Below are positions 1-6,026 of a stretch of DNA of 7,382 nt, in pieces. The stretch is taken from assembly GCA_013154205.1 (NCBI GenBank), contig JAADCY010000145.1, positions 1 to 7,382 on the forward strand, read 5' to 3'. The translations under genes were made by a program, and so were the position numbers. The stretch's first letter is position 1. Each line of letters opens with the position of its first letter. A model generated the notes under the pieces. It saw only the letters and a list, made by a program, of their open reading frames with translations. It was not told the origin of the DNA and made no database searches. Source of the stretch: Thermoproteota archaeon. Its GTDB lineage: Archaea; Thermoproteota; Thermoprotei_A; Sulfolobales; Desulfurococcaceae.

Positions 1-2
1 GC

Positions 3-266
3 CTTAGTAAGACAGAGTTTAATGACGCTCTCGCCCTATTATTGGCTACGTTGAACTCGCTCGCTAAAACACTTGATCTAACCGATGTATTGTCCGAAGC
101 AATGGCTGAGGGACTCATCAAACTAGTACGTAAACATATTAGTGAAGGATATGGTAGAGATAGATTACTCGATTACTTGGTCAAAGTAGTTGGTCTGACA
201 CGTAGCGAGGCCGAAACACTGTTAAGAGAAGTCCTTGGCCCGGAGGATCAGCAGATCTATCTTTAG
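3..266 (+). CDS. 3' end of an unrecognised small helical protein (5' truncated by window edge)
   Basis: The frame is open from the left edge to a TAG stop at 264-266. A TTG at 42 could serve as a start, but the codons before it (reading LSKTEFNDALALL) continue the same helical, hydrophobic-polar pattern, and no GAGG-like site precedes the TTG. I therefore read the gene as entering from outside the window. The visible 87 residues are strongly helical, rich in Leu, Ala, Glu and Lys, with no transmembrane segment and no cysteine. The tail carries two helix-turn-helix-like stretches (around GYGRDRLLDYLVKVVGL and TRSEAETLLREVLG), which is only a resemblance. I do not recognise the family. It converges on the BtpA-family gene with a gap of 15 nt between the two stop codons. 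That it is a real gene rests on clean codon structure and lack of a competing frame; its function is unknown. Confidence 0.55.
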   Translation, partial: LSKTEFNDALALLLATLNSLAKTLDLTDVLSEAMAEGLIKLVRKHISEGYGRDRLLDYLVKVVGLTRSEAETLLREVLGPEDQQIYL

Positions 267-276
267 CTATCTTTAT
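257..276. repeat. two-copy 10-bp tandem repeat over the stop codon of the first gene
   Basis: CTATCTTTAG at 257-266 is followed directly by CTATCTTTAT at 267-276, identical in nine of ten bases. The first copy contains the last coding codons and the TAG stop of the leftmost gene. It is short and may be chance or a slippage duplication; nothing shows a function. Confidence 0.5.
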
Positions 277-282
277 TTTTTC
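270..282 (+). terminator. T-rich putative transcription terminator
   Basis: A T-rich run (TCTTTATTTTTTC) lies 4-16 nt after the stop of the leftmost gene, in the 15-nt gap before the convergent gene. Archaeal RNA polymerase commonly terminates at oligo-T tracts without a hairpin, and none is seen here. The assignment is based on composition and position only. Confidence 0.35.
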
Positions 283-1073
283 TAGTGATAGAAGCCCTTT
301 ATTCTCTCAATAATTTTTCTTGTCCTATCTACAAAATAACGTACCCTATTTTCATCAACCGGATTATAGATCTTACCATCCTTCTTGAAGTACGTACCAA
401 CGATCACTCCATCGGCGATAGAGACGTAAGACCCTATATTGTAAGGATTAACACCGCTCCCTACAAATACCGGTATTTCACCAGCGTATTTCTTAGCCAG
501 GTATACTTTCATGGGTTCGGTCCTCTTCCCCGTTGCTTTTCCAGTTATTATTAACGCGTCAGGATGTCCTCGAGAAACAATGTTCTCCAACACATCAATA
601 AAGGATAGGATCGGCTTGCTATGCTTTACATTTATATCTGCATAAATCTTTACACTTGACGATGCCTCGACTCTAAGTCTTTGAAGCCTCGCTGCGACTG
701 GTAGCAGAAGGCCTTCAGGAGCCCATACAGGCTCTAAGTAGGCGTTCACTCGTATGAAATCGGCATTACACTCGGTAGCTATCTTAAGGGCTTCTATCCC
801 AGCGTTTCTCAGAACATTAACTCCGATCTCATTCATGGGATACTTGTCCCGGATAAAACAGACGATTTCTTTCATTGCATTAATTGTTTCGGTGGTTGGC
901 CTCACATAGAATGGTGAATCACCATAGTTTTCAATAATGAATCCATCAACTCCGCCTTGAACAAGTTTTTCTGCATCGGTAACCGCACGCTTCAGTATTT
1001 GATCCATGTTTCCCTGATAGCGTGGTGAGCCCGGCAATGGTAGTAAATGTATCATTCCATATATTTTGAACAT
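282..1073 (-). CDS. btpA: BtpA/SgcQ-family TIM-barrel protein
   Basis: This is a cytoplasmic (beta/alpha)8-barrel protein of the BtpA family. The cyanobacterial namesake affects photosystem I accumulation, but this genome gives no reason to expect photosynthesis, so the archaeal role (probably an unassigned enzyme) is unknown and the symbol is family-level only. Numbering from the ATG at 1073, the 263 residues show the family blocks in order: GMIHLLPLPGSP (6-17), FIIENYGDSPF (45-55), GVNVLRN (84-90), FIRVN (106-110), YADINVKHS (144-152), ITGKATG (176-182), VGSGVN (204-209) and VGTYFKKDGK (225-234). The length is normal and no block is missing. A longer frame begins with TTG at 1103, but I prefer the ATG at 1073 because GAGGT sits 8 nt before it and the family starts just before GMIH. 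The gene is divergent from the MoxR operon and convergent with the leftmost gene, so it is a single transcription unit within the window. Confidence 0.93.
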   Translation of the reverse strand: MFKIYGMIHLLPLPGSPRYQGNMDQILKRAVTDAEKLVQGGVDGFIIENYGDSPFYVRPTTETINAMKEIVCFIRDKYPMNEIGVNVLRNAGIEALKIATECNADFIRVNAYLEPVWAPEGLLLPVAARLQRLRVEASSSVKIYADINVKHSKPILSFIDVLENIVSRGHPDALIITGKATGKRTEPMKVYLAKKYAGEIPVFVGSGVNPYNIGSYVSIADGVIVGTYFKKDGKIYNPVDENRVRYFVDRTRKIIERIKGFYH

Positions 1074-1079
1074 CGACTG

Positions 1080-1100
1080 AAACCTCTGTTTCACAGGTTT
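1080..1100. repeat. inverted repeat (hairpin) covering the BtpA ribosome binding site
   Basis: On the plus strand the arms are AAACCTCTG (1080-1088) and CACAGGTTT (1092-1100) around TTT. They pair at eight of nine positions, with one G-G mismatch in the minus-strand RNA. The GAGGT ribosome binding site (1082-1086) is mostly in the 3' arm of that RNA hairpin and would be paired. It may be an mRNA switch, a protein operator, or coincidence. Confidence 0.5.
1082..1086 (-). promoter_or_regulatory. ribosome binding site deciding the BtpA start
   Basis: GAGGT on the minus strand matches the anti-Shine-Dalgarno complement (TGAGGTGATC) and lies 8 nt upstream of the ATG at 1073. It falls inside the longer TTG-initiated frame, which argues against the TTG at 1103 as the true start. 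Confidence 0.65.
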
Positions 1101-1103
1101 CAA

Positions 1104-1188
1104 TACTATTTATTCCAGAAATCATATATTATTTAACTGAATCATTATCTGGTACAAAACAATATGTATAGTATGGTGTAATGAGTTG
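1104..1188. promoter_or_regulatory. divergent promoter region between the BtpA gene and the MoxR operon
   Basis: This AT-rich gap holds TATA-like sequence usable in both directions. For the leftward gene, TTAAATAATATAT (minus strand, 1136-1124) would place transcription start near 1104-1108, giving a leader of about 30 nt before the ATG at 1073. For the rightward operon, either the overlapping TATATTATTTAA (about 1124-1136, start near 1155) or AATATGTATA (1161-1170, start close to 1190, nearly leaderless) would fit. CCAGA (1115-1119) and TCTGG (1148-1152) form short inverted arms placed almost symmetrically around the central AT block. Start sites are inferred from the usual 25-27 nt archaeal spacing, not observed. 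Confidence 0.5.
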
Positions 1189-2289
1189 ATGTATAAAGAG
1201 TTGTTTATTTTAGCATTGTTTATCATTGTTTTCGCGTTAATGATCCCTAGAGCCTATGCTATACCTGAGAGAAACACAGAGTATATTCCAGGCTCGATCG
1301 GAGTTTCCGATCTCTCCACATTTGCTAAGAGTCTAGAACAGTTAAAGAACTTAAACGATCCGGTTGTGAACATGTATATCCAGGAGATCGAGACGAGCAT
1401 CAATAATGGAGACTATGCAAATGCCAACAAGCTATTAGCGGAGCTTCAATCCTATTTAAAAGATAAATATGGGAATCTCTCAGGTCTAGATCCTGAGCTT
1501 GCTAAAGACATAGCATACATAGAATCGATTAAAGAGCTGAATGAGCGTGGGGCTATTGTCAATGTCACTCAGTATTTGAACAATATTGCAAGTATAATAA
1601 AAGATCCTAATGAGCTTAAACAATTACTTGATATAGCAAAAAAGCTTCAGAGTGGCCTACCATTATCGGAGTCTGAGAAAGCTCTTCTCGGCAAAATGCT
1701 GGAGTCGTTTAATATCAAAGAAGCTGAGCCGGGCAATATACCGTTAAATGAGCTGAGCAATCTCTTAAACACGACTAATCCGGAAAACATAGCTATACCA
1801 AAGATATCTGTGCCCTCGGCAATGAACATCTCTCTCCCTTCCTCTAATCCTTCTATGCCAGGCCTTGTATCGCTGGGTTCGCCTGGCCCGATTCTTTTGC
1901 CTGCTATACCAGCAGAGTATTTGGCATTGATACTGATACCTCTAGTATTATTATCTGTAATCTACTTGACAAAGAAGCATTATCCATCGTTATATTTATC
2001 TTTAAAAAAGAAACTAGCCCGGACGATCGCGACGACTATTTCCAAGATTAAACACGTAGACGATCCCGTGGCTAGGCTTTACAGGTTATGGCTAAGTCTT
2101 TCACACGCATTGGGATATCCACGTTACTCATGGGAGACGCCTAGAGAGCATCTTGGGAAAATAAAAGATGAGATCTTAAGAAAACGCGGCGCTATAGTGG
2201 TAAGGCTATATGAGATGAAGTTCTACGGGTTTAAAGAGCCCAAGGAGGAGGAGATCGAAAAAGCAATGAAGGAGCTAGAGGCCGAGTAA
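1189..2289 (+). CDS. secreted/single-TM protein with C-terminal DUF4129-type domain
   Basis: First gene of the operon. The frame opens with TTG-ATG (1186-1191); I choose the ATG at 1189, with GGTG 10 nt upstream. Numbered from there (366 aa): a signal peptide at about 4-24 ending in AYA, an exterior region to about 240, one transmembrane helix at about 241-260 followed by KKH, and a cytoplasmic tail. The exterior part is mostly helical and acidic (about 40-200), then a Pro/Ser/Gly-rich linker (about 202-240). It holds four Asn-X-Ser/Thr sequons; the predicted cytoplasmic tail has none. The tail (about 290-350) has the DUF4129 pattern: DPVARLYRLW, a Gly-Tyr-Pro turn, the hallmark ETPREHL and a closing RLYEMKFYG. 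In bacteria DUF4129 is often the tail of transglutaminase-like TgpA proteins; no transglutaminase domain is present here. Role inferred: membrane partner of the MoxR/DUF58 pair. The stop is 2 nt before the next gene. Confidence 0.85.
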   Translation: MYKELFILALFIIVFALMIPRAYAIPERNTEYIPGSIGVSDLSTFAKSLEQLKNLNDPVVNMYIQEIETSINNGDYANANKLLAELQSYLKDKYGNLSGLDPELAKDIAYIESIKELNERGAIVNVTQYLNNIASIIKDPNELKQLLDIAKKLQSGLPLSESEKALLGKMLESFNIKEAEPGNIPLNELSNLLNTTNPENIAIPKISVPSAMNISLPSSNPSMPGLVSLGSPGPILLPAIPAEYLALILIPLVLLSVIYLTKKHYPSLYLSLKKKLARTIATTISKIKHVDDPVARLYRLWLSLSHALGYPRYSWETPREHLGKIKDEILRKRGAIVVRLYEMKFYGFKEPKEEEIEKAMKELEAE

Positions 2290-2291
2290 CG

Positions 2292-3728
2292 ATGAGGATG
2301 AAACTTGTCATAGTCATTCTAGCAATAATAGGTATAATAGCGTGTTTCTATGTACCAGCGAAAATAATAGAGTTCGCTACATCGGTCTATATGAATACTG
2401 CAAGCCCCTACTCGATAGGGTGGATGGGAACAAGTATACTTTATAATAAGCTCCAAGACGACAATTTTACAGTCTATGTAGCCGAGGATCAACAACAGTT
2501 CATCCAAGCCCTGAGCAAAGGTGGCACTATTCTCATAGTCGCTCCAGATCATCCTATTCCCTATGACCTGGCAGACATAATCTTTAAATCCTGGGTAAAT
2601 GGCAAAGCCAACATAATAGTATTTGACGAAAACACGACAACCAACCCTTTGCTACGCAAATACGGCATATACATTGATGGAAGAGCACTGCTCTATCCGG
2701 GGTTAACACAGGCTCAAGGCTTTCCACCAGCAGAGATTTTAGAGGTGAACGGATCTAGAGTCCTGGCCAGACTTAACTGGGCCAGCTTTCTCGTCCCGAA
2801 GAACATTACAAGCATAGTTTCCAAATACACTTTCATCAACAACGCACGGATAATAGGCGAGGCTCTAGGAATAGTTGATCTCAATGATAACGGTAAAATC
2901 GATCCTAATGAGGACAATATGGGCACCTATCCAGTTGGTGCAATTATCACAGGTAGTTCGGGTAGAACACTATTCGTATTTACTGACAGCTATCCAGTGC
3001 TAAACGCCGCTTTCCAGATGAACTACAGCCTTACCCCTGTTATGCTCCAATACATTGAGAAGATATCCAATACTACGAGCTCAAGAACGATAATAATCCC
3101 CAATTTCCTCTATAATAGAGATTACTATAGGCTCAAAGTACCGTTTCATCCCGCACTACTGCTAGTATATGCGGCCAAGTACACTTCGATCGCTGATAGT
3201 TATTTCGAGCATATCTTAGCCACATCAATCTATATTAAAACGGGAATCGCTACACTGATTCTCTTGCTGGCCGTTCTTGCTTTTATCAAAATATTCGGCG
3301 GCATAAAAAGAGAAGACCTAGAACCAACTCCTCGTAGAGAGCTAATCTCGATGATAGAGATAACTGGACCTTCAACCGAAGCTGTTAAGGGACATGAGAA
3401 AGATATCGTTGTCAGTATATGGAAGTTTATCGATGATGTATACTATACATTGTTTGATACCCATTTGGAAGATATAATCAAAGACCCTGCCAAGATCCCT
3501 GATATAGCTGGAAGACTGGGAATAGACGAGGAGAAGTTCAAAACGTATTTGTATGAGATGTACAAGATATATATGAAAGCCCTGGGTAAATCCAGGTTTC
3601 CAATAATATTAAACTGGAGAACAACTCTAAAGAGGTTTGTAAATATGGGCGAAATGCTTCTAGAGCCCACAGGCTATACGCTTATTGGGAGGAAAGGTTA
3701 CCGTGACGTCGCCTACCTCATTAAATAA
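2292..3728 (+). CDS. two-TM protein with exterior DUF4350-like domain and cytoplasmic tail
   Basis: A 478-residue protein starting at ATG 2292 (a second ATG at 2298 is also possible), with GAGG about 10 nt upstream. It has an N-terminal membrane helix (about 4-22), a large exterior domain (about 23-312), a second helix (about 315-336, followed by KREDLEP...RRE) and a 140-residue helical cytoplasmic tail. The exterior part begins with the DUF4350-like pattern NTASPYSIGWMGTSILY, followed by alternating strands and helices (GGTILIVAPDHP, KANIIVFDENT), which resembles a GATase-like/ThuA-like fold with no obvious catalytic triad. It contains a perfect EF-hand-like loop at 196-207. All six Asn-X-Ser/Thr sequons (N58, 114, 153, 171, 244, 260) lie in the exterior region, which supports the topology. 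DUF4350 proteins recur beside MoxR and DUF58 genes and their function is unknown; sensing or binding outside the cell is an inference. The 3' end overlaps the MoxR gene by 26 nt. Confidence 0.8.
   Translation: MRMKLVIVILAIIGIIACFYVPAKIIEFATSVYMNTASPYSIGWMGTSILYNKLQDDNFTVYVAEDQQQFIQALSKGGTILIVAPDHPIPYDLADIIFKSWVNGKANIIVFDENTTTNPLLRKYGIYIDGRALLYPGLTQAQGFPPAEILEVNGSRVLARLNWASFLVPKNITSIVSKYTFINNARIIGEALGIVDLNDNGKIDPNEDNMGTYPVGAIITGSSGRTLFVFTDSYPVLNAAFQMNYSLTPVMLQYIEKISNTTSSRTIIIPNFLYNRDYYRLKVPFHPALLLVYAAKYTSIADSYFEHILATSIYIKTGIATLILLLAVLAFIKIFGGIKREDLEPTPRRELISMIEITGPSTEAVKGHEKDIVVSIWKFIDDVYYTLFDTHLEDIIKDPAKIPDIAGRLGIDEEKFKTYLYEMYKIYMKALGKSRFPIILNWRTTLKRFVNMGEMLLEPTGYTLIGRKGYRDVAYLIK
2877..2912 (+). 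other. EF-hand-like calcium loop in the DUF4350-like protein
   Basis: Residues 196-207 read DLNDNGKIDPNE. They match the 12-residue EF-hand loop: acidic or Asn ligands at positions 1, 3 and 5, Gly at 6, Ile at 8, Asp at 9 and Glu at 12. It lies in the predicted exterior domain. Only one loop is visible; single loops of this kind occur in dockerin-like and other extracellular proteins. Calcium binding is inferred. Confidence 0.65.
3688..3692 (+). promoter_or_regulatory. ribosome binding site deciding the MoxR start
   Basis: GGAGG lies 10 nt before the GTG at 3703, inside the end of the upstream coding region. The longer frame would start at the TTG at 3685, which has no such site before it and would itself overlap this one. 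Confidence 0.6.
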
Positions 3729-4677
3729 TATTGATCCAAGCTTTGCCCGCCAAGTCTCCGAGCGTATACTTAGTGAGGCGGGAAAAGTAATAGTTGGCAA
3801 GAAAGATGTACTGAGATACATACTCATATCAATGTATGTCGGTGGCCACGTACTCCTAGAGGGTGTGCCCGGCGTTGCAAAGACTTTGATAGCGAAAACT
3901 ATTGCAAGAACAGTTAATCTATCGTATTCGAGGATACAGGCCACACCTGACCTCCTACCGAGCGATATAATTGGAACCCTCGTATACGACCCGCGCACCA
4001 ATGACTTCAAGCCGCGTAAAGGCCCGATCTTCGCCAATATAGTCTTGTTCGACGAAATAAACCGTGCAAGCCCTAGAACGCAGTCCGCTCTACTCGAAGC
4101 GATGCAGGAGAAACAAGTTACTATTGAGGGTATAACGTATAAATTGCCGGAGCCGTTCATCGTGATCGCTACGATGAACCCTATCGAGATGGAGGGAACA
4201 TTCCCACTGCCTGAGGCGCAGCTTGACAGGTTTCTACTGAAGGTCATAGTTGATTATCCTTCTAGAGAGGAGAGCAGAGAAATACTTAGAAGAATACATC
4301 TAATCGAGGAATTCGGCGTAAAACCCGTGGCATCAGGAGCTGATATACAGAGAATTAAAGATATGATTAAACAGGTTAGAATAAGCGATGATCTCATAAC
4401 CTATATTATAGATCTCGTTGAAGCCACACGTGAGCATCCACACGTAAGGCTAGGAGGCTCGCCAAGAGCTATGATTAGCTTATTACTGACCAGCAAAGCC
4501 AACGCTTTGATAGAGGGGAGAGACTATGTTATACCCGATGATATCAAGTATGTTGCGAAGCCTGTTCTACGGCACAGGATAATATTGAAGCCCGAAGCGG
4601 AATTCGAAGGAATAACGCCAGACCAGGTAATTGATAATATACTACAGAAAGTCCCAGTTCCGACGCCAGGTGTATGA
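3703..4677 (+). CDS. moxR: MoxR-family AAA+ ATPase
   Basis: Cytoplasmic ATPase that, by family knowledge, forms a ring and remodels or matures protein complexes together with vWA-domain partners. From the GTG at 3703 it is 324 residues, the usual length. Visible motifs: Walker A GVPGVAKT (54-61), Walker B with LFDEIN (115-120) followed by RASPRTQSALLEAMQE, sensor 1 in IATMNP (Asn149), the arginine-finger segment LDRF (Arg166), and sensor 2 in GGSPRA (231-236). The MoxR inserts around EKQVTIEG and the lid domain are intact, and no catalytic residue is missing. I choose GTG 3703 over TTG 3685 because of the GGAGG site; the resulting 26-nt overlap with the DUF4350-like gene and 4-nt overlap (ATGA) with the DUF58 gene suggest translational coupling. 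The symbol is family-level. The immediate DUF58 neighbour is the expected partner; the client complex is unknown. Confidence 0.97.
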   Translation: MTSPTSLNNIDPSFARQVSERILSEAGKVIVGKKDVLRYILISMYVGGHVLLEGVPGVAKTLIAKTIARTVNLSYSRIQATPDLLPSDIIGTLVYDPRTNDFKPRKGPIFANIVLFDEINRASPRTQSALLEAMQEKQVTIEGITYKLPEPFIVIATMNPIEMEGTFPLPEAQLDRFLLKVIVDYPSREESREILRRIHLIEEFGVKPVASGADIQRIKDMIKQVRISDDLITYIIDLVEATREHPHVRLGGSPRAMISLLLTSKANALIEGRDYVIPDDIKYVAKPVLRHRIILKPEAEFEGITPDQVIDNILQKVPVPTPGV

Positions 4678-6026
4678 CTAAATTGGAGGAAACAGGGGTT
4701 AAGGCTACATCTAGGTTTTTAGGATTAATATTCATAATGGGCTTACTCGTATCCTTGGAACTGATATTCCATAGAAGAATCTCTGATTTCACCATCTATA
4801 CTATCGCGGGAATAATAGGTTACATGATGGCTATGAGAATAGTTTTAGAACTCAGTCTTAGACAAGCATACCTTATAAGAGCAGATAGGATCTTCCTCGA
4901 TCCATTAATCGAGAATACAGAGGTAAGAACAAAACTTATAGTTAGAAATGATGGGCTTGTACCCATATTCTACGTCACAATAAACGATCTTTACCCGGAG
5001 CTGTTTAGAAAAGTATCAGGACACAGCAGAACAACATGTATGCTTATACCAAAGAGCAGTGTTGAGTTAAACTACACAGTAAAACCTGTTCTAGGCAAGC
5101 ATAGGTATGGAGGTGTCGAACTAGTAATAAGAGACCCAGCCGGCCTCTTCAACTACAAACTCGTCTTGAAGACAAAACAAGATATCGTACGTGTCAAGCC
5201 GAAACCTCTACCTATACCGAAGGGAATCGCCTACCCTATAGCATCTAGAAGCCTTGGACTCGGCCGTTCAAGAATAAGAGGTATAGGACAGGAATTCATG
5301 ACACTTAGAGAATATGTACCGGGGGACGATTATAGATTCATTGATTGGAAAAGCTATGCAAGACTACGTAAACTATATGTTAAAGAATTTGAGAAAGAAG
5401 CATCGCTCAGCCTCGTGGTTATAATAGATGCCTCTAGGGAGATGATGAAGGGAATCATGGGTACCACAGCAATAGAACACGTAGCTAGGGCAACGGCAGG
5501 AATAGCCAAGAATGTCCTCCACAGAGGTGACTGGATAAGCGTAGCTATTAGAAGCGGAGAATATCTTTCATCAGGCTATGGTAGGGGAAGGTATCACTTG
5601 TATAGAATATTGAGCGTCATATCCAGTATTGAATGGAACGACAATAAGCCACGGATTAGTCTGAGTGATGTAGTCTTTAACGAGATAAGAAAGATACCTA
5701 GAAGAACCAAAACAATATTCATACTATTCACGATCCTCGAAAACCAGAAACAAGCAGAAGAAATAATATCAATAGCAAACACACTACGACAACAACGCCA
5801 TATATTCATGGTTATTCAGCCCGTCCCCGAATTATTTGAGATCAAAAAGTTCAAAGGAGCAGAGGCAGGACTATATCTAGCATTAATGCGCGAACGCATT
5901 ATGCGTTCCAAAAAGCTGAGCGAACACCTTGTTAGAAATGGTATTAGAACAGTTAATGTCGGCCCAGACGATCTGCTTCCTATGACTCTTAAACTAATAG
6001 ATAGTCTACGTACAGGTGTCATCTAA
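4674..6026 (+). CDS. DUF58 (vWA-like) membrane-anchored protein
   Basis: A 450-residue partner of the MoxR ATPase. Two N-terminal membrane helices (about 14-32 and 38-60, joined by HRRISDF) anchor the protein with its bulk in the cytoplasm. A beta-rich region (about 65-180) includes DPAGLF (154-159), typical of DUF58. The family signature follows: GQEFMTLREYVPGDDYRFIDW (205-225), then AR..RKLYVKEFEKE (229-242), leading into the vWA-like strand VVIIDASREM (248-257). The vWA-like part runs to the C-terminus. Its metal site looks degenerate: the loop is D-A-S-R-E rather than DxSxS, and the later strand reads FILFTILEN where related proteins often have an Asp. The gene starts on the ATGA overlap with the MoxR stop and ends one base into the next gene (TAATG). 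By family context it recruits or positions MoxR at the membrane; that is inference. Confidence 0.95.
   Translation: MTKLEETGVKATSRFLGLIFIMGLLVSLELIFHRRISDFTIYTIAGIIGYMMAMRIVLELSLRQAYLIRADRIFLDPLIENTEVRTKLIVRNDGLVPIFYVTINDLYPELFRKVSGHSRTTCMLIPKSSVELNYTVKPVLGKHRYGGVELVIRDPAGLFNYKLVLKTKQDIVRVKPKPLPIPKGIAYPIASRSLGLGRSRIRGIGQEFMTLREYVPGDDYRFIDWKSYARLRKLYVKEFEKEASLSLVVIIDASREMMKGIMGTTAIEHVARATAGIAKNVLHRGDWISVAIRSGEYLSSGYGRGRYHLYRILSVISSIEWNDNKPRISLSDVVFNEIRKIPRRTKTIFILFTILENQKQAEEIISIANTLRQQRHIFMVIQPVPELFEIKKFKGAEAGLYLALMRERIMRSKKLSEHLVRNGIRTVNVGPDDLLPMTLKLIDSLRTGVI
5885..5908. repeat. overlapping palindromes inside the DUF58 gene
   Basis: GAACGCAT (5892-5899) and ATGCGTTC (5901-5908) are perfect inverted arms around a single T. 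An overlapping inverted repeat uses AATGCG (5885-5890) and CGCATT (5895-5900) with a CGAA loop. The two pairings share bases and are mutually exclusive. The segment encodes MRERIMRS and uses CGC/CGC/CGT arginine codons in a gene where AGA/AGG is common. Confidence 0.55.

Noticed and set aside
285..554. 89-residue open frame on the plus strand
   Set aside because: It lies entirely antisense to the well-supported BtpA-family gene and its residues show no family pattern.
1074..1103. Ten extra N-terminal residues of the BtpA-family protein from TTG 1103
   Set aside because: The GAGGT site lies inside this extension and the family normally begins just before the GMIH block, so ATG 1073 is preferred.
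1186..1188. TTG as start of the DUF4129 protein
   Set aside because: An ATG follows immediately and has the better spacing to GGTG; the choice changes the protein by one residue.
1104..1188. Possible tRNA or small RNA gene in the intergenic gap
   Set aside because: The gap is AT-rich, and no cloverleaf, T-arm-like box or stable GC-rich stem is visible; promoter function explains it better.
3660..4247. 195-residue open frame on the minus strand
   Set aside because: It is antisense to the MoxR ATPase, whose motifs fix the true frame; the predicted protein is Ser/Ile-rich without recognisable structure.
4544..4795. 83-residue open frame on the minus strand across the MoxR/DUF58 junction
   Set aside because: It is antisense to two strongly supported genes and has no ribosome binding site or family resemblance that I can see.
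5594..6022. Two short minus-strand open frames (5594-5809 and 5816-6022)
   Set aside because: Both mirror the DUF58 coding region and reflect its codon composition, not separate genes.
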